DNA from: Abyssibacter sp036156195
GTDB taxonomy: Bacteria; Pseudomonadota; Gammaproteobacteria; Nevskiales; OUC007
Length of the DNA: 64,000 nt
Reading direction: 5' to 3'
Assembly: GCA_036156195.1 (NCBI GenBank)
Contig: JAYZUZ010000008.1
Span: 147,745-211,744 of the forward strand
Shown piece after piece: positions 18,850 to 27,407 of the stretch (the stretch's first letter is position 1; each line of letters begins with the position of its first letter). Both the position numbers and the translations under genes were made by a program. A model generated the notes under the pieces. It saw only the letters and a list, made by a program, of their open reading frames with translations, made no database searches and was not told the origin of the DNA.

Positions 18850-18864
18850 GTGTCGAAAAGACAC
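18850..18864. promoter_or_regulatory. Operator copy 3 (GTGTC-N5-GACAC) before TonB-dependent receptor
   Basis: The dyad GTGTC GAAAA GACAC extends by a matched T/A pair on each side (18849 and 18865). A TATAGA hexamer lies just downstream at 18872-18877, so the dyad covers the likely core promoter of the receptor operon. It shares arms and spacer with the copies at 13883 and 15415. Confidence 0.68.
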
Positions 18865-19008
18865 AATAAGCTATAGACATAGTGGCGAGATGACTGTAGC
18901 GTGAAATGCGTGGCCATCAGAGCGGCTGAAGTCGCCAGGCCACACCGCAGCACCAATAACAACGCAGGGCCGATCGACTGGGGCGGACCTGCGGGATGCG
19001 GAGGAGAC

Positions 19009-21594
19009 ATGAAAAACGGATGGATGGCCCTGGGATGGGCCGGATTCGGGCTGTTGCTGAGCGTATCGGCATTTGCCCAGAGCGGGGGAGACGAGCTGGA
19101 TGCGCTCTTCGGCCCCGCCAGCAGCACGGCGGATGAGGAGCCGAGTTCATCGGAGTCTGCGTCGTCGTCAGATCGCTCTGACCCGGCTGCGGACTCGCAG
19201 GGTGAACCTGCGCCCGAAAGTGCGGAGTCGTCCTCCGACGAGGGCCAGGAGACCACCACAGCCGGTGATCCGGTGCGTGATGAAACGCCGCGCCGGCCCG
19301 GCAGCCGCATCGTCGAAGAGGTCATCGTCACCGCGCAAAAACGCGAGGAAGATGTCCAGGACGTGCCGATCATGATCAACGCCTTCAGCGGCGAAAAGCT
19401 GGACGCGTTTGGTGTCGAGTCCACGGCCGACCTGGCCAAGATCACCCCTGGGCTGACCTACACCTACACCTACGGTTACAGCGTGATCTACATCCGCGGT
19501 GTGGGGACAGATGCGTTCTTGCCCAATGCGGACCCCAGCGTGGCGACCTACATCGATGGCATCAACATCGGTCCCAGTCAGGGCAAGCAGGACACCCTGG
19601 GGCCCGTCGAGCGGGTCGAGGTTCTGAAAGGACCGCAGGGCACCCTGTTTGGCCGGAATGCGACAGGCGGCGCGATCAATATCGTGACCGCGGACGCGCC
19701 GGAGGATTTCGTCGGGACGATTAAGACGTCCTTCGGCAACTTCGATTCGCGCAAGTATCAGGTGTATCTGGGCACACCCTTGACCCGCTACGCCGGGGCA
19801 ACACTGGCCTTGTTCCGCGAAAACCAGGAGTTGTACGGGCGCAACGAAATCTTCGGGCGGCCCGGCCCGATGAAGGAGGACTACGTGGAAGGTGGCCGGC
19901 TGAAGTTCCAGCTGTTCCCCTCCGATGATGTGACGCTGACGCTCACCGGCGCGTTGAACGAGCAGTTCAATAGCAATTCGCTGTCCCAGGAGAACACCCG
20001 GCCGGCGCCGATCTTCACCGGCGGCGTGCCGGCCGATGTACCGGACCGGGTGTGGCACAACGATTATCAGGGTGGCAACCAGACCACGAACACCCTGTAT
20101 GGCGTCACGCTGGAGTGGTTGACCGACCTGGCCGACATCAAGCTGATCTATTCGGACAACGAGGCCGTGGTGGACGAGGCGCGGTATGACTACGACTCGA
20201 CGGAGACTTCGCAGGCCACCTTCTATAGCAACGATCAGTTCAACGATCAGCAGACCTACGAAGTTCAGCTCCTGTCCAATGCAAGCTCGCCGCTGTCCAA
20301 GTACATGAACTGGGTCGCGGGTTACTACCGCCTGAAGGGCGAGGGCGGCTTTGGCAGCCTGTATCTAACCGCCAATGCGCTGGGGTTCGGGTCCAATGCC
20401 AGCGGTATTACCACCCTGCTGGATCGCGTCGGTGGTCTGCTGGGTGCGGCGGGCATCGGCGCGCGCATCGACGAGTTCATCAACGCCACGAATGATGTGG
20501 TGCTCGGGAATGGCGGCATTCTGACCACCGAGTCCGACGCGTTCTACCTGCAGTCCACGATTTTTCTGGGTGACCGTTTCGACCTGACGCTGGGTCTGCG
20601 GTATCAGGAAGAGGTCCGTGGGATTACCAACAGCTATCTGGACGTGGTGTCTCCGACGGCGGGCGAGCCGCCGAACGAGTACTTCGATTCCGGTGATCAG
20701 TCCCAGAACATCCGTCTGCAGAACTTCAGTGCGCCCGATCTGGAAGATGACACGTTATCGCCCAAGATTGCGCTGCAGTACCGATTGCGCGACAACGTGC
20801 AACTCTTCGGCTCCTGGCAGCGTGCCTACAAAAGCCCGACGTACAACATCGTCAACTTCTTTACGGATCCGGATGCGGTCGAACGTGAAACGGCGACCGC
20901 CTACGAACTAGGCTTCAAGTCCGACCTGTTTGACGGTAACTTGCGATTAAACGCCGCCGTCTTCCATACCAAGATCGACAATCTGCTGACGGCGATTGTG
21001 TCTATTGGGTCAGGGGGAATCGTCACGTTCCGTAACGCAGGCGAAGCTGAGATCAACGGCGCCGAGTTCGACATGGTGTGGCAGCCGCTGCCTGACTGGA
21101 ACCCCGGTCTGGCCATCGCGGGGGGCGCCACCTACCTCGACGCCAAGTACACCAGCTATCCCAACGGCGCCGGCTACGATGATGACACCGGCCTGTACTT
21201 TGGTGACGACAGTCTGGTGGGCGGTCCGGCGCGGGATTTCTCGGGAAACGACATTGTTCGTACGCCGGACCTCACGGCCAGTTTCTCCGTGAACCAGTTC
21301 ATTGGTGGCGTGGCGGGCGGCGATTTCGAAATCGGGATCGATTACTACTACAACAGCGGTTTCAACACGACGCCGCAGAACTCGCCGCTTTACGAACAAC
21401 CGGCCTACGACCTCTGGAGCGGGCGGCTGTCCTATTTCTACAACCCCTGGGGATTGCAGCTGACAGCGTTCGTGGAGAACGCGACCAACACGGACTACTA
21501 CCAGTCGATTCTCCAGCAGGACTTCGGGCGCACGGTCACGCTGGCTCCACCGCAACTGTTCGGGTTGCGGATGAAGTGGGACTTCGCTCAGTAA
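19009..21594 (+). CDS. TonB-dependent outer-membrane receptor
   Basis: 861 residues from the ATG with ribosome-binding site GGAGGAG; the open frame reaches further upstream but lacks a signal there. A signal peptide ends near AFAQ (residue 24). It is followed by an unusual acidic, serine-rich spacer of about 75 residues, then the plug domain starting EEVIVTAQKREEDVQDVP, and a 22-strand-type barrel ending in aromatic residues. The plug opening is like those of terpenoid/aromatic and siderophore receptors of the IroN/CirA-like class. It imports a ligand across the outer membrane using TonB energy. The ExbB/ExbD/TonB genes follow directly, and a shared operator links it to the P450 operon. Confidence 0.95.
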   Translation: MKNGWMALGWAGFGLLLSVSAFAQSGGDELDALFGPASSTADEEPSSSESASSSDRSDPAADSQGEPAPESAESSSDEGQETTTAGDPVRDETPRRPGSRIVEEVIVTAQKREEDVQDVPIMINAFSGEKLDAFGVESTADLAKITPGLTYTYTYGYSVIYIRGVGTDAFLPNADPSVATYIDGINIGPSQGKQDTLGPVERVEVLKGPQGTLFGRNATGGAINIVTADAPEDFVGTIKTSFGNFDSRKYQVYLGTPLTRYAGATLALFRENQELYGRNEIFGRPGPMKEDYVEGGRLKFQLFPSDDVTLTLTGALNEQFNSNSLSQENTRPAPIFTGGVPADVPDRVWHNDYQGGNQTTNTLYGVTLEWLTDLADIKLIYSDNEAVVDEARYDYDSTETSQATFYSNDQFNDQQTYEVQLLSNASSPLSKYMNWVAGYYRLKGEGGFGSLYLTANALGFGSNASGITTLLDRVGGLLGAAGIGARIDEFINATNDVVLGNGGILTTESDAFYLQSTIFLGDRFDLTLGLRYQEEVRGITNSYLDVVSPTAGEPPNEYFDSGDQSQNIRLQNFSAPDLEDDTLSPKIALQYRLRDNVQLFGSWQRAYKSPTYNIVNFFTDPDAVERETATAYELGFKSDLFDGNLRLNAAVFHTKIDNLLTAIVSIGSGGIVTFRNAGEAEINGAEFDMVWQPLPDWNPGLAIAGGATYLDAKYTSYPNGAGYDDDTGLYFGDDSLVGGPARDFSGNDIVRTPDLTASFSVNQFIGGVAGGDFEIGIDYYYNSGFNTTPQNSPLYEQPAYDLWSGRLSYFYNPWGLQLTAFVENATNTDYYQSILQQDFGRTVTLAPPQLFGLRMKWDFAQ

Positions 21595-21598
21595 CGCC

Positions 21599-23050
21599 AT
21601 GCGCGTACCGATCCAACGCCGTCGTCTCAGGCCTGGCTTCAGTTTGCTGCTGGCAGCTTCGCTGCTGCCGGCCGTGACAGGCGCTGCGGAGACGAGGGCC
21701 GTGGAGCTGCCGGCGGTGCTGAAGCAAGTGCAGGCCGAACGTGAGCGGGCTGAGTCGGCGCTCGCGGAGCGGGAGGCCGCGTTCCAGGCTCGCCTGGAAG
21801 CGGCCCGGGCACGGGTTGCTCAAGCCGAGGCAACCGTTGCGGCACGGGAGGCAGAGGGGCGCCATCTGGAGGCGACGTTTGATGCCAATGAGCAGGCGCT
21901 GACCGATAAGGCCCAGCTTCTAAAGGACAAAACTGGCGCGTTGAAGGAGTTGTTTGGTGTATTCCAGCAGACGGCTTCCGATCTCATCGGTGCGTTTTCC
22001 AGCTCGGCCACCAGTCTGCAGTACCCCGGACGCGACCAGTGGCTGGAGGCCTTCGCCAACCGCATGAAGCACGCATCCGAGGTGTCCTCCGTCGAGGACA
22101 TCCGTGGATTGTGGTTCGAGATGCAACGAGAGATCGACGCGCTTGGGCGGGTCGTCCGGCTGACGGCACCCGTTCGTGAAGTCGATGGCACGGTGGCCGA
22201 ACTCACGCTGGTGCGGGTGGGTAATTTCAATCTGGTTACCGACCAGCCCGAGACCCGGTACCTGACCTGGGATGCCGGCACACAGCAGGTGCTGGCGATG
22301 GAACGGCCACCTGCCGGCGACGCGCTGGCGACCCTGGATCGCTACCTGGCGGCGGACGCGGCACTGCAGTCGCTGGCGGTGGACCCGACAGGTGGCGTGC
22401 TGCTTTCCCTGCTGGCTCAAAAACCAAGTCTGTCGGAACGCATCGACCAGGGGGCGCTGGTCGGATACATGATTCTGGGGCTGGGCGCGGCGGCACTCGT
22501 ACTGGCGCTGCTCAAGCTGTTGCAAATGGCGTGGGTTAGCCTCGCGGTCGCGCGTCAGAACCGCCGACTGGACGCCCCGCGTGGATCGAACGCGTTGGGT
22601 CGCCTGCTACTGACATACCAGACGCATCAGGCCCGCGATCCGGAAACGCTCGCCCAGCACCTGCATGCGCAGCTGGGCCGTGAGGCCACGCGTGTCCATC
22701 GATTCACCGTGTTCCTGGCCATTATCGCCGCCGTAGCGCCGCTCATGGGGTTGCTTGGCACCGTGGTGGGCATGATCAATACGTTCCAGGCGATCACGCT
22801 TTACGGGACCGGTGATCCACAAACCATGGCCGGTGGTATCTCCCAGGCTCTGATCACAACGGTGCTCGGCTTGGTGGTGGCAGTCCCCGCCGTGTTGTTG
22901 CATGCCCTGGTCAACGCACGTGGTCGCGGTGTCGTGAATCGGCTCAAGGCGCATGCCGCCCGCTTGGCGGGTGACCACCGGGCATTACTGGATGACACCT
23001 TCACTCGGACCGCTGCCGAGGTGTTGCCGACTCAGGAGGCCAGGGCATGA
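21599..23050 (+). CDS. Long ExbB-like (MotA/TolQ/ExbB) proton-channel protein, copy 1
   Basis: 483 residues, about twice the size of classical ExbB. It has a signal peptide (residues 1-29), a coiled-coil stretch of about 38-130 rich in Glu, Ala and Arg, a periplasmic domain, then a C-terminal MotA/TolQ/ExbB domain with three membrane segments near 287-307, 375-400 and 425-448. The conserved APLMGLLGTVVGM and GGISQALITTVLGL helices are present. With ExbD it makes the inner-membrane proton channel that drives TonB. It starts 4 bases after the receptor stop and overlaps the ExbD start by ATGA. It is a paralogue of the gene at 24389. Confidence 0.92.
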   Translation: MRVPIQRRRLRPGFSLLLAASLLPAVTGAAETRAVELPAVLKQVQAERERAESALAEREAAFQARLEAARARVAQAEATVAAREAEGRHLEATFDANEQALTDKAQLLKDKTGALKELFGVFQQTASDLIGAFSSSATSLQYPGRDQWLEAFANRMKHASEVSSVEDIRGLWFEMQREIDALGRVVRLTAPVREVDGTVAELTLVRVGNFNLVTDQPETRYLTWDAGTQQVLAMERPPAGDALATLDRYLAADAALQSLAVDPTGGVLLSLLAQKPSLSERIDQGALVGYMILGLGAAALVLALLKLLQMAWVSLAVARQNRRLDAPRGSNALGRLLLTYQTHQARDPETLAQHLHAQLGREATRVHRFTVFLAIIAAVAPLMGLLGTVVGMINTFQAITLYGTGDPQTMAGGISQALITTVLGLVVAVPAVLLHALVNARGRGVVNRLKAHAARLAGDHRALLDDTFTRTAAEVLPTQEARA

Positions 23051-23460
23051 GCGAATTTCTGAGCGAGTCCGGTGGTGAAGAGCAGGACAGCGGCATTGAT
23101 CTGACGCCGATGCTTGATGTGGTCTTCATCATGCTGATCTTCTTCATCGTGACGGCAACCTTCGTCAAGGAAGCCGGCATTGATGTGGACCGACCGCCAG
23201 CCACGACGGCGGAGCGTCAGGACCTGGCCAACATCCTCATCGCCATTTCCCCGGACGATGACATCTGGATCGACAACCGCCGGATCGACGAGCGGGATTT
23301 GGCGGCCACGATCAAGCGTCTGCACGCCGAAAACCCGCAGGGGTCAGTTGTCATCCAGGCCGATCGCGAATCCACGCACAAGACGCTTGTCGTGGTGATG
23401 GATGCCGTGCAGAAGGCCGGCGTCAGTCAGGTGGCCGTAGCCGCAGAGAACGAGGGCTAG
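23047..23460 (+). CDS. exbD: ExbD-type biopolymer transport protein, copy 1
   Basis: 137 residues. The single membrane helix follows DLTPMLDVVFIMLIFFIVTA, in which the membrane-facing Asp is the proton carrier of ExbD/TolR. A periplasmic domain ending in QVAVAAEN follows. It partners the long ExbB encoded immediately upstream (ATGA overlap). Very similar to the ExbD at 26324, including FVKE and the NxxRP-type turn after the helix, so the pair arose by duplication. Confidence 0.95.
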   Translation: MSEFLSESGGEEQDSGIDLTPMLDVVFIMLIFFIVTATFVKEAGIDVDRPPATTAERQDLANILIAISPDDDIWIDNRRIDERDLAATIKRLHAENPQGSVVIQADRESTHKTLVVVMDAVQKAGVSQVAVAAENEG

Positions 23461-23549
23461 ACGCCATGCCCATCCCAATGAATCCACGTATTCAACAAAC
23501 AGGCACGATCCAGCGCGCTTCGGTAGCGCGCGGAGGACAGGAGACCGGT

Positions 23550-24392
23550 ATGCAACACCACACTCGACTTGGATGGGCGTGGGGCGCCCTGCTGGGCTGC
23601 TCACTGGAGATGCCCGCGCACGCCCAGGACGTCCGGAAGCTCATCGAAGAGGGGCAGCAGTATCTGGTGGCCCAGCAGGAATCCCAGGCGCGGATTGACG
23701 CCGCTGCCAGTGAAACGGATGACCTGAACGCCGAGTACCAGCGCCTGCTCCGTCAAATCGAGGGGTTGGAGGCCTACAACCGGCAACTGCGCACCCAGGT
23801 CCGGGCCCAGGACGAGGAGATTGCGCGCACGGATCGTTCGATCTCCAAGGCGACCGAGGTAGACCGTCAGCTGCTGCCGCTGCTGAGCAACATGGTGGCG
23901 GCTTATGAACAACTGGTGGCGGTGAGTCCGCCGTTTCTACCGGAAGAACGTGCCGATCGTATCGAGTTCTTGCAGGCCACCGTCGATCGCGCCGATGTCG
24001 CGGCTGCCGAGAAGTTTCGCCAAGTGCTGGATGCGTACCTGACCGAGCTGACCTATGGCAGCACAATCGAAGCCTACGCCGATGTCATCCAGACGCCCGG
24101 GGGTGAGCGCGAGGTGACCGTGCTGCGCCTGGGTCGGATCGGCCTGTACTACCAGACCGCGGATCGGCTGCACACGGGACGTTGGAATCCGTCATCCAGA
24201 TCCTGGGAGCCCTTGGACAATGTCTATCGCAACGGCATCTACGAAGCGATTCGGGTTGCCAACAAGCTCACGGCGCCGTCGTTGCTCAGCGTGCCCTTGC
24301 CGCCGCCCCAGGCTGCAACGGCGGCTGCGCGCCGTGCTTATGAGGGTGAGCAGGCCGCCCCGGCATTGGCCTACGCGGAGCCTCGGCCATGA
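23550..24392 (+). CDS. DUF3450 family periplasmic coiled-coil protein
   Basis: 280 residues from the ATG at 23550, chosen because GGACAGGAG precedes it and a signal peptide follows directly (cleavage near AHAQ). An ATG at 23466 in the same frame would add a 28-residue tail without signal character. Residues 30-120 form a coiled coil, followed by a globular part with GRIGLYYQT, a hallmark of DUF3450. The family is regularly found between receptor and ExbB genes and probably builds the periplasmic part of the energiser with the long ExbB. It overlaps the next gene by ATGA. Confidence 0.88.
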   Translation: MQHHTRLGWAWGALLGCSLEMPAHAQDVRKLIEEGQQYLVAQQESQARIDAAASETDDLNAEYQRLLRQIEGLEAYNRQLRTQVRAQDEEIARTDRSISKATEVDRQLLPLLSNMVAAYEQLVAVSPPFLPEERADRIEFLQATVDRADVAAAEKFRQVLDAYLTELTYGSTIEAYADVIQTPGGEREVTVLRLGRIGLYYQTADRLHTGRWNPSSRSWEPLDNVYRNGIYEAIRVANKLTAPSLLSVPLPPPQAATAAARRAYEGEQAAPALAYAEPRP

Positions 24393-25771
24393 AGCGGCTG
24401 ATGACACTATTGGCGCTCTGTGCGCTCGGCGGCCCGGCGGCCATGGCCCAGACGGCAGGCGACGCAGCCCTGCTCGAAGCCATTCGCACCGGCCAGCTGG
24501 GGCAGAGCGAGGACACCCGCCGCCAGCTTGCGGCCTTCGCCTCGGCCTCTGAGGCCCGGCAGCGACAACTACTGGCCGACGCCCGCGACCGGCGTGATGC
24601 GTTGCAGCGCACGAGCGATACGCTGGAAGTGACGGCCCGCGAAAAGCAGGCGCTTTATGAAGATCGTATCCGTCAGCTGCGGGCCGAGCTGGGGCCGGAT
24701 GCCGCTTTGTTCGGGATCTTGCAGCAACTCGCCAGTGAGTTGATCGGCTTGGTGCGCAACTCGCCAACCTCCCTAGAACTACCCGACCGGGAGGCCTGGC
24801 TGGCGTCGTTCGTGGAGCGGATGGAGAAGGCATCGGAGATCTTCACCATCGCCGATCTGGAACAGCTCTGGTTTCTGATTCAGCAGGAGATTCATGCCTC
24901 GGGGCAGATTGTGCGCTCCAACGCCGAGGTGCTCGCAGAGAGCGGGGTGCGTGAAACCCGGGCGGTGGTGCGCGTTGGCAAATTTGCCCTGGTGTCGGAT
25001 GAGCCGGAACCCGCCTATCTGGCCTGGCAGGCCGACACCCAGCGCGTGTCGGTGCTCAAGCGTCAGCCGGCTGGCCCGGCCCTCAGGCGTGTCGATGCGT
25101 ACATGGCCAATCGCGAGGGTGTCGCGGCCTTGGGCATCGACCCGACCGGCGGCTCCTTGCTCACACGTCTGGTCGACGCGCCCTCGCTGCGAGACCGTGT
25201 CAACCAGGGTGGTCTGATCGGCTATCTCATTCTTGCGCTGGGCGCAGTGGGTGTGCTGATTGCGATCTACAAGCTGGTCAGCATTCTGATCGTTTCGGCC
25301 CGGGTGGCCGCACAGCGTCGTCAGCTTGATGAACCGCGCCCTGGCAATCCACTGGGTCGGATGCTGGCGATTTATGCCCGTCATCAAGACGTCGACACCG
25401 AGACCCTGGAGATGCGTCTGGGCGAGGCCATTCTCGCCGAGCGGCCACGCATTGACCGGTTCGTCGGCTTGCTGAAGGTCATTGCCACGGTCGCGCCACT
25501 CATGGGGCTCATGGGCACGGTGATTGGCATGATCGCGACATTCCAGGCGATTACGCTGTTTGGCACCGGTGATCCGAAAACCATGGCCGGAGGCATCTCG
25601 CAGGCGTTGGTGACGACGGTACTGGGTTTGACCGTCGCGATTCCCACGGTGCTCTTGCATGCGATGGTCAGCGCCCGTGCCAACGCGGTCATCAATACCC
25701 TTAAGCACCAGACAGCCGGCCTGATCGCCGAGCGCATGGAAGCCCGGGCCGCCGGGCAGCAGCGAGGCTGA
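24389..25771 (+). CDS. Long ExbB-like (MotA/TolQ/ExbB) proton-channel protein, copy 2
   Basis: 460 residues with the same plan as the copy at 21599: signal peptide (to AMAQ), helical periplasmic region, membrane segment near 280-300, and the MotA/TolQ/ExbB core with VAPLMGLMGTVIGM and GGISQALVTTVLGL. The shared blocks ATFQAITLFGTGDPKTMAGG and NTFQAITLYGTGDPQTMAGG show the two are paralogues. This copy follows DUF3450 and precedes a short ExbB, which is the usual order in this type of TonB operon, so it is probably the ancestral one. Confidence 0.92.
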   Translation: MKRLMTLLALCALGGPAAMAQTAGDAALLEAIRTGQLGQSEDTRRQLAAFASASEARQRQLLADARDRRDALQRTSDTLEVTAREKQALYEDRIRQLRAELGPDAALFGILQQLASELIGLVRNSPTSLELPDREAWLASFVERMEKASEIFTIADLEQLWFLIQQEIHASGQIVRSNAEVLAESGVRETRAVVRVGKFALVSDEPEPAYLAWQADTQRVSVLKRQPAGPALRRVDAYMANREGVAALGIDPTGGSLLTRLVDAPSLRDRVNQGGLIGYLILALGAVGVLIAIYKLVSILIVSARVAAQRRQLDEPRPGNPLGRMLAIYARHQDVDTETLEMRLGEAILAERPRIDRFVGLLKVIATVAPLMGLMGTVIGMIATFQAITLFGTGDPKTMAGGISQALVTTVLGLTVAIPTVLLHAMVSARANAVINTLKHQTAGLIAERMEARAAGQQRG

Positions 25772-25772
25772 G

Positions 25773-26327
25773 ATGCCGGACGCTCTGGATTTGTTGCTGT
25801 CGGACATCCTGTTCCAGGTGAATCATTTCATGACCCTGGGCGGCGACGTGCTGTGGCTCATTGCCTTGGCGATCTTCCTGATGTGGGCGCTGATCGTGGA
25901 GCGGGCGCAGTTCTTCTTTGTTCGCTATCCGCGTAAGGCTCGCCGGGTTCAGGCGTTCTGGGATGCCCGGAGTGATCACCGCTCCTGGCAGGCGCATCAG
26001 ATTCGTGAAGCGCTGCTCGCGGGATTGCGTGAGCAGGCACGCGCTTACCTCACGACAGTCAAAACGCTGGTGGCCATTTGTCCGCTCTTGGGTCTGCTGG
26101 GCACGGTCACCGGAATGATCGCAGTGTTCGATGTGATGGCATCGGCCGGCATGGGTAATCCCCGTTTGATGGCCGACGGCGTGGCCAAGGCCACCGTCCC
26201 CACGATGGCTGGCATGGTCGGCGCCCTGTCGGGAGTGTTCGCGATTTACTGGCTGGACTGGCAGGCCCGCGGCCGGATCAGCCGGCTGGCGGATGAGTTG
26301 CCGACAGAGCGGGTGCCGTCGTCATGA
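25773..26327 (+). CDS. exbB: Short ExbB (MotA/TolQ/ExbB family)
   Basis: 184 residues, near the size of minimal ExbB. A first membrane helix lies about 24-44 (GGDVLWLIALAIFLMWALIV). The conserved pair of helices contains CPLLGLLGTVTGMIAVF and VPTMAGMVGALSGVFAI. It lacks the periplasmic coiled coil of the long copies. It probably forms a mixed or alternative channel with the ExbD encoded next, whose start overlaps by ATGA. Confidence 0.94.
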   Translation: MPDALDLLLSDILFQVNHFMTLGGDVLWLIALAIFLMWALIVERAQFFFVRYPRKARRVQAFWDARSDHRSWQAHQIREALLAGLREQARAYLTTVKTLVAICPLLGLLGTVTGMIAVFDVMASAGMGNPRLMADGVAKATVPTMAGMVGALSGVFAIYWLDWQARGRISRLADELPTERVPSS

Positions 26328-26734
26328 GGGAGTTTCTGGCTGAGGACAACGGCTCGGGAGACGAGGCCGGCATCGACCTGACGCCGATGCTGGATGTGGT
26401 CTTCATCATGCTGATTTTCTTCATTGTCACGGCCTCCTTCGTCAAGGAGTCCGGCTTCGATGTGAACCGGCCTGATAACCAGCAAAGCGAGCCGAAGCAG
26501 AACGAGGTGAAAAACATCCTCGTGAACATCGCGGCCGACGGTCAGCTCTTTGTGAACCGACGCCGCGTGGACCCCGGCAGCCTCACCGCCAACATCAAGC
26601 GGCTGCATGCGGAATCACCCAAAGGTGCCGTGGTGATTCAGGCCGAGGATGCTTCCAAGAATGTCTGGATGATCACCGTCATGGATGCCGCCCGAAAGGC
26701 CGGTGTCTACAACGTGTCCATCGCAGCGAACTAG
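26324..26734 (+). CDS. exbD: ExbD-type biopolymer transport protein, copy 2
   Basis: 136 residues with the same membrane helix motif as copy 1 (DLTPMLDVVFIMLIFFIVTA) and the same domain plan. It follows the short ExbB directly and precedes TonB by nine bases. Function: proton-carrying partner of ExbB in the inner membrane. Confidence 0.95.
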   Translation: MREFLAEDNGSGDEAGIDLTPMLDVVFIMLIFFIVTASFVKESGFDVNRPDNQQSEPKQNEVKNILVNIAADGQLFVNRRRVDPGSLTANIKRLHAESPKGAVVIQAEDASKNVWMITVMDAARKAGVYNVSIAAN

Positions 26735-26743
26735 GAGGCGACC

Positions 26744-27397
26744 ATGTCCAGCGCATTGCTACAGGTGAGCCGTCCGGATGCTCCATGGCGTAGCCTGCTG
26801 CGGCTCATCATCGGTGCGCTGACCGCAGCGGTGATTACATTGCTGTTGTATTGGTTGATGTCTGCACTGGTGGCGGCCGGCCGCAATGCGCTCACCGAGG
26901 CGCCCAAGGGCCGCATCGTTGATTTCGTGCGAGTGCCCGAACCGCCGCAGCTGCGGACGGAACAGCCCAAGCCCGAGAAGCCGCCGAAGCCGGAAATCGC
27001 TCCCGAGACACCCCAGGTACAGAGCGAGACGGTCAAGCCGTCGGGCAACACGGTCAACATCGGCAGCTTGTCCGTGGACAGCGAACTGGCCGTCGATACC
27101 AGTGCCGGGTTGTCGGCCTCTGATGGCGAGTATCTGCCCATTGTGAAGGTGGCACCGCAGTATCCCCGGCGGGCACAGACCCGGGGCATCGAAGGTTGGG
27201 TCCTGTTGAGTTTCACCGTCACCGAAACCGGTGCGGTCGTGGATCCGGTCGTACTGGACGCCGAGCCTGCGGGCGTCTTCGAAGACGCAGCCAGCAAGGC
27301 CGTTGTGCGCTTCAAGTACAAGCCGCGGGTGATCAACGGGCAGGCACAGCAGGTGACGGGTGTCGAACACCTGATCACCTTCGAGCTGGATGACTAG
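26744..27397 (+). CDS. tonB: TonB energy-transducing protein
   Basis: 217 residues. A single membrane anchor lies about 19-45, followed by a Pro/Lys/Glu-rich spacer (KPEKPPKPEIAPETP) that spans the periplasm and a C-terminal TonB domain with YPRRAQTRGIEGWVLLSFTV and the closing YKPRVI strand. It carries proton-motive energy from the ExbB/ExbD complexes to the receptor encoded at 19009. A GGAGG ribosome-binding site precedes the ATG. Confidence 0.95.
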   Translation: MSSALLQVSRPDAPWRSLLRLIIGALTAAVITLLLYWLMSALVAAGRNALTEAPKGRIVDFVRVPEPPQLRTEQPKPEKPPKPEIAPETPQVQSETVKPSGNTVNIGSLSVDSELAVDTSAGLSASDGEYLPIVKVAPQYPRRAQTRGIEGWVLLSFTVTETGAVVDPVVLDAEPAGVFEDAASKAVVRFKYKPRVINGQAQQVTGVEHLITFELDD

Positions 27398-27407
27398 GGG
27401 GCGACCG

